Of a DNA stretch of 64,000 nt, positions 57,219 through 64,000 are shown piece after piece. Under the pieces are notes generated by a model. That model had not been told where the DNA came from. It made no database searches and was given only the letters and a program-made list of their open reading frames with translations. Origin of the DNA: Rosellinia necatrix (taxonomy: Eukaryota; Ascomycota; Sordariomycetes; Xylariales; Xylariaceae); NCBI GenBank assembly GCA_021209875.1, contig JAGYVD010000010.1:186001-250000 (forward strand), in the 5' to 3' direction. The position numbers were made by a program, and so were the translations under genes. Within the stretch, counting starts at the first letter, position 1, and each line of letters starts with the position of its first letter.

Positions 57219-58499
57219 AGGGAGAGAGAGAGAGAGAGAGAAATGGTTTGCCGGTCATCGTTGGTTTATAGCTAAACCGGGCTAAGAGAGGACGCGACTC
57301 AAGACGAGGGTGGATACAAAGTAATGAGGCCCAGATGACGTTCTGGAATGGTATTAATGAAATCATACGCTTGAAGAGAACGATAATATGGGAAGCCTGT
57401 ACATATAGAAAGAGAGGAAGGAATACGTCTAACTCGGTTAGTTGTAGTCTTAGCGGCAAGAGCCATGCTCGAATTAGATGGTATGCTATGCCACCATGAA
57501 CGATGGAACCGGCCTTGGGTGGGAGGATAAAGGCCAGAATGGCGAGAAATAAACTTGGACTATGTCGATACAGTCCAGCCATAGTGACCATAGTTACTGA
57601 ACCATTACGGACAACAAGAATAGGGATTATACTGCGGAGCCCGATATACTGCGAGGCCTGACCACCTTGCGTTGCAGTGCAGAGGCAATAAATAGATACG
57701 ATGTCGGGTACGAGAAAGTGTTGTCAAGCTGTTTATTACTATATAAGAGTGCCTTTCTCCAAGGGGATAAAGTGACGCATGAACCGGGTTTGGTCTCGGT
57801 ATTCCACACGGATGAAAAGGATGTGATCCGAGTAGTCTTTTTATATGACCAACATACGAACCCACGTAAGTGAGTACCACTCGGCCGCCAAACCCCAACC
57901 AAATCAACCCAACCCATCTGTTTTGATTGTAAATACCCTTTTTTACCACTTTAGTACATAGATAGATAGATATAGAGGTACAATATATGCCTGTGCGGGT
58001 ATAAACAACGCAGTCCGTTGTACCCGAGATGAAACAAGGCTTGACAAAAGAAAAAGGTAGTATGGTCTGCCCTACCTAGAGGACTTCGTATTCCTCCATG
58101 GTTGACCAGATGTGACGAAATGCCCCATCCGTACCTTGCCGGGACGGGCTCAGTGTTGCGATGCGGTTTGTGTGTTTAGTATGGCATTTTGGAGGAAGGT
58201 CTTGTTCCGATGGCTCGCGTCATGGGTGGTTGAGCGTGGAATGGCTTCCGTTGTCCGATATCTAACACGCCACGCCACGCAAGAGATGAAGTCGAGATTG
58301 AAGTTGAAGGAGTTGAAGGAGTTGAAGGAGTTGAAGGAGTTGAAGGAGTTGAAGGAGTTGAAGGAGTTGAAGGAGTTGAAGGAGTTGAAGGAGTTGAAGG
58401 AGTTGAAGTAATGTAAGGAACGCGGACATACGCGTGTTATGTAATATAAGTTATCCCTTGCGTGTGACGTGACGTTGGCGACCCCGACTGACAAAACAG
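57219..58499. other. Convergent intergenic region with minisatellite
   Basis: About 1.28 kb between the ends of two convergent genes, with no supported coding sequence. A GA repeat follows the membrane-protein stop codon, and a 9-bp minisatellite lies at 58303-58408. Confidence 0.5.
58303..58408. repeat. 9-bp minisatellite GTTGAAGGA, about 11.8 copies
   Basis: Perfect tandem copies, starting 100-200 bases beyond the stop codon of the minus-strand 1,258-residue gene and so possibly in its 3' untranslated region. The plus frame reads (Leu-Lys-Glu)n and the minus frame (Asn-Ser-Phe)n, but neither frame resembles a gene. Confidence 0.95.
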
Positions 58500-61400
58500 T
58501 TAAATCATCTTCTCGTACGCGCTCTCCTCCACGACCGAGTCCAACTCGTCGAAGTCACGGATCACGGGGCCCCCTAGGACGTCGGACCCCGGAGGCGGCG
58601 GCGACAGCGGGAGACCGCCACCGCCAACACCGCCCGCGCTACTCGGCGTGTAGGGCAGGTCGGCGAAGAAGTCGCCCTTGCCCGTCACGCCGATGGACAG
58701 GTTCAGGGGGGCCGGCGGTTGGGTGCGGTAGATGGAATGCGTGCGGGTGGGCCACTGGTTCTGCTGCTGCTGTTGTTGTTGTTGTTGTTGTTGTTGTTGC
58801 AGGGCAGCGGTCGTCTCGCTGCGGACGACACCGCTGCGTGCGTCGAGATTACGGGGGTAGCTCGACGACGACGATGACGACGGCGAGGTCATCTTGGTGC
58901 CGGGCCCGAAGGTCGCCACGCTGCGCTCGCTGCTGTTATCACCTCCACCTCCGCCTCCGCTGCTACGGCTCCCGCGCGGCGGTGGGAGACGCGGGAGACC
59001 CCGGGCGTGGTACTGCGCGGCGGACAACATCCGGGCGCCGGCGGCGGTGGTGATGACGGTGTCGTCGGAGAAGTTGCTCACGCTGACGGCGGAGGAGCCG
59101 CCCCACATGGTCGGGGTGGCCGTGTGGGCCGACCGGACGCTGTACACGGACGGAGCCCCGCCGCCGCCGCCGCCGCCTCCACCGGCGAGACTAGAGCGGC
59201 TCGCGACGGACTGCGGCGGCCGCGGGAACTTGTGGTAGTGGTGCGTACGGCTCCGACTGCCGCCGCTGCCGCGCATCATGCGAAGAACCGGGTCGGCGGC
59301 GGCGGACGAGGACGTGGCGGAGGCGTCGGACTCGGCGCTGTCAGTAGTACCGCCACCACCGCCGCCGCCGCTCTGGTGATGATGCCAGGTCTGCGGGACA
59401 ACCCAGCAGTGCGAGAGCTCGTGGCTCGCCTCCAGCGCAGCGGACTGGGAAGAGGAAGAGGAAGAGCCGCCGCCGCCGCCGCTCTTCCACGGCGGCGTGC
59501 GCGTGCCCTTGAGGCGCGGCGATAGGTGGTACGCCACGCCGTCCTTGTACCGCGCGTTGGGCGCGTCCACCGCCACGCTCGCCAGCGTCTGCAGGACGGC
59601 GTAGATGAGCACCCAGCGCCCGCGGCGGGCGCAGGCCGGGTCCAGAGCGCCGGCGCCGGCACCGGCACCGCCGTGCGCGTGGTGGTCCGTCTTCTCGAAC
59701 TTGACGAATCCCGTCACCAGGTCCGACGGCGGGAACGAGGTGCCCAGGTGGTAGATGTTGGTCGCCTCCGTGTACGCGAGCTGGATGCGGCGGTCGAGGG
59801 TGCGGTGGTGGTGGTGATGGTGGTGATGATGGTGGTGGTCGTCGCCGCTGCCGGTCAGCTTCGCGTTCTTCTTGCCGTCTTTGTCCTTGTCCTTCTTCGA
59901 CTTGTCGGTGCGGAAGCCGCTGCTGCTGCTGCTTCTGTTGTTGTTGTTGTTGTTGTTGTTGTTGCTACTGTTACCCCCTGATGGAGTGGAGGAGGAGGAG
60001 GAGGAAGAGACGGGGTTCGGCGCGGTGGCGAAGACGACGCAGTCTGGGACGAGCGGGTACGGGTGCGGGATGTGCGGGATGCGCAGGCGGTTGTCGAACT
60101 CGATGAGCAGGTCCGTCAGGGGCAGGTCCGGCGTGTCGGCCTCGAAGGACCGGTTCCCGCTCTCCGACACCATCATCCACTTGCGGCTGCTGCGCGTCTC
60201 CGACTCGTCCCAGACGATGTCACGGCTCACGAGGTAGTCGTACAGCGCCCCGAAGTCGCGTTGTAGCGTCTGGGCCACCGTCCGGGTCAGCCACATCTCT
60301 TCTTCTTCCTCCTCCTCCTCCTCCTCTCCTCCCTCGTCCCCTTCCCCCCTCCCCCTCTGCCCCCTTCCTTCCTCTCCCGCCGTCCACCCCCTCCTTCTCT
60401 CGGCCGCCGCGGGGGGAGGAAGAGAAGGAGGAGGAGGAGGAGGCCACACCCCGTACACGCGGGCGTAGTGGGCGACGAGGAACTGGCGGAAGCGCTCGGC
60501 GGCGGCGCGGCCCGGGGCGGTCTCGGGCACGGCGGCGCCCCAGACGTCGCCGTACGCGAAGGCGGCGAGGCGGTCCTCGGCCGCGTGGACGCGGAGCTGG
60601 GTCTCAAGGTGGGCGCGCTCGAGCAGGGCGCGCGTGATGGGCGTCAGGTGGGCGAAGTCCGGGCAGCGCTCGAGCCGGCCGCCGCGCGCGAGCCCGGCGC
60701 AGTGCAGGAAGGCCTCGCGCCAGCCCTCGTCCCAGCGCACCCCGGGGCTCTCGGCCCACGCGAGCAGCGCCACCGCCGACTCCGGGTCGCCCCGGACGTC
60801 GTCGATCCCGCGCGCCGTCAGGTAGTCGATCACCGTCCCGGCGCTGTCCGCCCCGGGCCCCATGTACGCCTCCAGCCGCGACAGCAGGTCGCGCAGCGCG
60901 CTGAAGAGCGTCACCCCGACCAGCGACGCGTGGCAGAGCACCGCGAACACGTTGCGCGTCGCGATCGCGTGCCCGTGCGCCTCGGCCCGGCTCAGGTGCG
61001 CCGGCGGCGGGAAGTACATCTCGTACGAGATCTGGCCGTCGACATCCGCGTGCGTGTTGTTATTGTTGATGTTGTTGATGTTGTTGTTGTTATTGTTGTT
61101 GTTGCTGCTGCCGCCATGGTTATTGTTATTGCTGTTGTTATTATTATTATTACTATTGCTACTATAGCCGTGGCTGTGACCGCCGTGACCGTTGCCGTTG
61201 CTGCTGTTGTTGTCCTCGGACAGCGGCGGCGTCGCCTGGCTCGCCTGGAAGTGGCTGCTGTGCCGCAGCATCGGCGGCGCCCCGACCGGCGACGGCGGCA
61301 GGTTGATCTGCCCGTAGTCCTCCTCCGTCGACCCCTCGCGCAACAGCGTCACGAGGAAGCGCGACTCCGTCGCCTCGATGATGTGCGACGACAGCCGGAA

Positions 61401-62276
61401 CGACGGGTGCGGCCGCTGCGGCTGGTCCCGCCGCCCGAGGTACACCAGCACGTCTCCGTTCGGGTCCCACAGCTCCGGGTCCTTGCGCAGCTTGTTCCAC
61501 CGCTGCACCGGCCGCCCCCCGCCGATCCACCGCTTGATCGCCGGCGTCGTCATCATCATCGCCGTCGTCGTCGTTGCTGTCATCGTCGTTGCGGGTGCCG
61601 GGATGGGCGGCAACCGCGCGGACGGGGGCGGCGATAACATCGGCTGGTAATCCAGGTCCCGCATCCCGCCGGGCGGCCGGTACGCCGGCAGTACGAGCAT
61701 CTCGCCCGTCTCGTAGTCGTCCGGGTCGTTGTAGTAGTGGGCTCGCAGGGTCGCCGACGACGGGGCTCGGTCGGGCATCCGGACCTCCTTCTTCTTCTTC
61801 AGCCCCAGCGTGAACGCCTTCGTGAGCCCCTTCCGGATGCCGTCGCTCTTCCTGTCGACGGCGTTGCGGAACCCGGACCGCTCGATGCCCGACATGTCCT
61901 CCGTCTTCAACACCGGCTTCCGCGCCCTGGCGTACGCATAATCCGGCATCGGCCCCTGGTTCGACGCACCCCCCTCCCGCCGCTCCATCTCAATGCTGTC
62001 GCTCTGGCTGCCGCCGCTGGCGTGGCTGGGTCCCGCCAACTCGGGACGATAGTGTGCCATGTCGCTATCATACACCGGATCTGAGAATTTCAGGAGCCGT
62101 GCGTTCGTCGTACCGACCCCGGTGCCCTGTGACATAGGGTACTCGGAGATGGAGCCATCGTCCGCCGAGATTCGAGTACTGCCTGATTTGGATCGCCCTC
62201 TCCCGGATAGAATCCCCCTCTCGCCCCTCTTGGGTTCCGTTATCTTCTTCCTGACGTATGCGCTGCGTCCCGACAT
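58500..62276 (-). CDS. Large low-complexity fungal protein, 1,258 residues, single exon
   Basis: One uninterrupted frame starts MSGRSAYVRKKITEPKRGER. Ordered parts are about residues 265-345 (IKRWIGGGRPVQRWNKLRKD...SSHIIEATESRFLVTLLREG) and 410-640 (ATRNVFAVLCHASLVGVTLF...RFRQFLVAHYARVYGVWP), with a third near 690-760 and 840-980. They resemble fungus-specific proteins of unknown function, tentatively the DUF8004 group. Between them lie homopolymers: Asn/Ser and Asn runs, Glu, Pro, His, Gly, Ser and a 12-13 residue Gln run. No signal peptide or membrane segment is seen. The basic, Ser-rich N-terminus suggests a cytoplasmic or nuclear, phosphorylated protein. Large antisense frames exist because of the GC-rich codon use and are not genes. 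Confidence 0.8.
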   Translation of the reverse strand: MSGRSAYVRKKITEPKRGERGILSGRGRSKSGSTRISADDGSISEYPMSQGTGVGTTNARLLKFSDPVYDSDMAHYRPELAGPSHASGGSQSDSIEMERREGGASNQGPMPDYAYARARKPVLKTEDMSGIERSGFRNAVDRKSDGIRKGLTKAFTLGLKKKKEVRMPDRAPSSATLRAHYYNDPDDYETGEMLVLPAYRPPGGMRDLDYQPMLSPPPSARLPPIPAPATTMTATTTTAMMMTTPAIKRWIGGGRPVQRWNKLRKDPELWDPNGDVLVYLGRRDQPQRPHPSFRLSSHIIEATESRFLVTLLREGSTEEDYGQINLPPSPVGAPPMLRHSSHFQASQATPPLSEDNNSSNGNGHGGHSHGYSSNSNNNNNNSNNNNHGGSSNNNNNNNNINNINNNNTHADVDGQISYEMYFPPPAHLSRAEAHGHAIATRNVFAVLCHASLVGVTLFSALRDLLSRLEAYMGPGADSAGTVIDYLTARGIDDVRGDPESAVALLAWAESPGVRWDEGWREAFLHCAGLARGGRLERCPDFAHLTPITRALLERAHLETQLRVHAAEDRLAAFAYGDVWGAAVPETAPGRAAAERFRQFLVAHYARVYGVWPPPPPPSLPPPAAAERRRGWTAGEEGRGQRGRGEGDEGGEEEEEEEEEEMWLTRTVAQTLQRDFGALYDYLVSRDIVWDESETRSSRKWMMVSESGNRSFEADTPDLPLTDLLIEFDNRLRIPHIPHPYPLVPDCVVFATAPNPVSSSSSSSTPSGGNSSNNNNNNNNNRSSSSSGFRTDKSKKDKDKDGKKNAKLTGSGDDHHHHHHHHHHHRTLDRRIQLAYTEATNIYHLGTSFPPSDLVTGFVKFEKTDHHAHGGAGAGAGALDPACARRGRWVLIYAVLQTLASVAVDAPNARYKDGVAYHLSPRLKGTRTPPWKSGGGGGSSSSSSQSAALEASHELSHCWVVPQTWHHHQSGGGGGGGTTDSAESDASATSSSAAADPVLRMMRGSGGSRSRTHHYHKFPRPPQSVASRSSLAGGGGGGGGGAPSVYSVRSAHTATPTMWGGSSAVSVSNFSDDTVITTAAGARMLSAAQYHARGLPRLPPPRGSRSSGGGGGGDNSSERSVATFGPGTKMTSPSSSSSSSYPRNLDARSGVVRSETTAALQQQQQQQQQQQQQNQWPTRTHSIYRTQPPAPLNLSIGVTGKGDFFADLPYTPSSAGGVGGGGLPLSPPPPGSDVLGGPVIRDFDELDSVVEESAYEKMI

Positions 62277-64000
62277 TGTAGGTCTCGTTGGCTGGGCGGA
62301 ATAGGCCTTGATGACAGCTGGTATATATGGTTAATCTAGTGGGAAACCGTTGTTGACTCGAACCGGAGTTAGGTATCTCGACCGCTCGCTAACTCTTCAC
62401 ACGCTCGCGCAAGCTGGAGTGTGCTACTGGCCGGCTACTACGGGATAGCCCGAAATCGTACACATATAACGACTCCTAGAAGCTAGGTTTTGATTGGTTT
62501 GGAGTACTGTAGTTCGTTAGAGAGGGAGAGAGAGAGAGAGAGAGAAGGTTTAAAGCGCCAAATGACACTCAACGTGCTTACACGTGCCGTCCGACAGTGA
62601 GCGATCCGAATAATAATAATAACAATAACAACAATCACAACAATAGTAATATGGATTCGACCCGTGGGCGTGTTTTCTGCGTTGCCTAGGTCGACAACAC
62701 ACCCCAAAGCTAGTCAAAAATGTCTGACCGTCGAGGTCGAGAATTTGACCGAGGGATTTCAATTTTCGCAAACAAACCGGAAGGTGGTCAATAGTCTATT
62801 GAGGTCTCAAATGAGACGTGTCGACGTTTATGAGCTACGTATGGCCTCGCCCACGGGGTGTTTGTGTTGTGGGCCGTGTTTTCTTTTTCTTCGTTGGAAT
62901 GCTGTGGGAGAGGCGCTTGACGGCGCTTGACGGCGTTGCCAGGCCAGGCAGACGGATAAGATATGAGGCGAGGTGCCATCAATCGACCGCCTTGATCCCG
63001 GCCATGTTTCTGGCCTTCGTAGGGTAATTGTCGGCCGCAGGGGAGTCTCAGTTACGTAGCAGAGGGCGGGCGATTCTACAAGCGAGAGGCACCGCGACGC
63101 AGAGGAAGAACGCGAAAGGTGAAGAGAAATGCTAGCGCCGAGCACCATCAGACGTGTAAGTTAAACGTTGCATTGTGACATTTGTGACATTGCGAAAGGG
63201 GTCGTGTGGAATCGGACACAGCTGAGAGAGGAGGTCTGTGAATGCCGACTGGGCATTTCAGCGGCCGCCCAACACGTCCATCCCGTATCTTGATGTGGTT
63301 GGCAATGGCTGGCATGGTTAGCATGGTTGGCATGGTTGGCATGGTTGGCATGGCTGTGATACGATCGGTTCCGACTGTAGCACAATCGTACGCAATCACC
63401 CAGAATCCCATATGTAGTTACATGGACTTCGTGCCCCTCGAACCCTTTGAGATGCCTGTTCAGGATGGGCTGGCGTGCCTGGGTAGCGTGGATGGCCAGG
63501 AGGCCCGACCGGGGGCCCCATGACCGTCGAGATAAGGAGTCTCTCGAGCCACTGGAGCGTCGCCTGATCCCGGCTGCATGTAACGGTTGTACTCTTGGGG
63601 AGGCTGTTGGGATATCTCGGCCGCCATGCTGGAAAAGGGTGGTGTGCCTGCAGTCCCTTGTGCCGCTGCGAGGTAAGCTGAGTGATGAGCGCCACACAAT
63701 GCTAGGCCGTCACCGTTCGTCCGCTAGCCTCTATTGATTGATGATAGCGATGCCCCTTCGTCTACCTACCCTGCCCTACCCTTCGATTTGAGACTCGGCT
63801 GAGAACGTCTTGTATTCAGTCGAACACCATCGAACTAACTAGCTACGATGCTTACCGCCCCCGATGGTTCTCTAGGTCTGGCCATTTCCCGAACGGCTGG
63901 AAACCCCTGGTCTAGTGCAACCGTTTCCCGTCCGGTCCACGATCGGTAACCTGGGTATCGAGTATCGAGAGATGGGCCACTCCCCTGCTCGATCGCGACG
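62277..64000. other. Upstream/intergenic region to the window end
   Basis: It holds the promoter of the 1,258-residue gene and GA and AAT repeats near 62521-62650. Short overlapping frames occur on both strands at 63160-63740, one on the minus strand with an ATG at 63624 (MAAEISQQPPQEYNRYMQPG), but none is clearly a gene. It may include an exon of a gene that continues past the window. Confidence 0.4.
63307..63354. repeat. 9-bp tandem repeat GGTTGGCAT, about 5 copies
   Basis: Three identical central copies flanked by variants (GGCTGGCAT, GGTTAGCAT, GGCTGTGAT). Confidence 0.9.

Noticed and set aside
58303..58408. Tandem repeats here and at 54605-54760 and 63307-63354 as possible CRISPR arrays.
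   Set aside because: Direct head-to-tail repeats without spacers in a eukaryotic genome.
58112..58411. Plus-strand frame ending in (Leu-Lys-Glu)n and its minus counterpart (Asn-Ser-Phe)n.
   Set aside because: No conserved sequence outside the minisatellite; frame openness comes from the 9-bp unit.
60468..61637. 389-codon plus-strand frame antisense to the 1,258-residue gene.
   Set aside because: Arg/Val/His-rich, no family features; a GC-driven antisense shadow.
63161..63697. Minus-strand frames near the window end as a partial gene.
   Set aside because: Three overlapping frames compete, none with family features; part of one is built from the 9-bp GGTTGGCAT repeat.

Overview
The window is chromosomal DNA of a filamentous ascomycete (Pezizomycotina), most probably a Sordariomycete. 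The evidence is: genes split by short GT-AG introns of about 50-125 bases with CTGAC/CTAAC branch sites 10-20 bases before the acceptor; subunits typical of such fungi (Dsk2, Vps53, SdhD, Npr2, Sfh5, thioredoxin reductase, mitochondrial TyrRS); a very large GH18 chitinase paired with a LysM protein; and AT-rich gene-poor stretches. The species cannot be named from the sequence alone. All exon joins below were worked out by hand from reading frame, splice-site sequence and fit to the protein family.

Layout. Positions 1-9,000 form an accessory, AT-rich block with a large Ulp1-like cysteine protease gene, an ankyrin-repeat relic and an alpha-kinase gene, separated by long empty DNA. Positions 9,000-14,700 carry metabolic genes: an amidase, a metallo-beta-lactamase-fold protein and a quinone-oxidoreductase-like MDR protein. 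Positions 16,700-26,300 are mostly housekeeping: Dsk2/ubiquilin, Vps53 (GARP complex), SdhD (complex II anchor) and an F-box protein. Positions 26,300-35,750 hold a divergent pair: a secreted-type multi-LysM protein (minus) and a 1,772-residue killer-toxin-like GH18 chitinase (plus) that share a 748-base intergenic region. Positions 36,400-50,100 are again housekeeping: mitochondrial TyrRS, Npr2 (GATOR1/SEACIT), Sfh5, a PQ-loop membrane protein, thioredoxin reductase and a small Tyr/Asn/Gly/Ser-rich protein. Positions 50,100-64,000 are gene-poor, with a protein carrying a 12-base coding minisatellite, a single-pass membrane protein and a 1,258-residue low-complexity protein.

The main points for follow-up are gene-structural. 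The chitinase needs a 7-nt microexon and, for its chitin-binding domain to stay in frame, either a 1-nt microexon or a one-base frameshift. SdhD contains an 18-nt microexon. The thioredoxin reductase gene has a 92-codon in-frame open stretch upstream of its first ATG whose last ~45 codons read like a mitochondrial presequence. Islands built from the palindromic word CCTAGG/TACCTACC are scattered in the gaps between genes, and two of them share a distinct unit of about 45 bases.

No rRNA gene, convincing tRNA gene, CRISPR array, intact transposon or virus was found.
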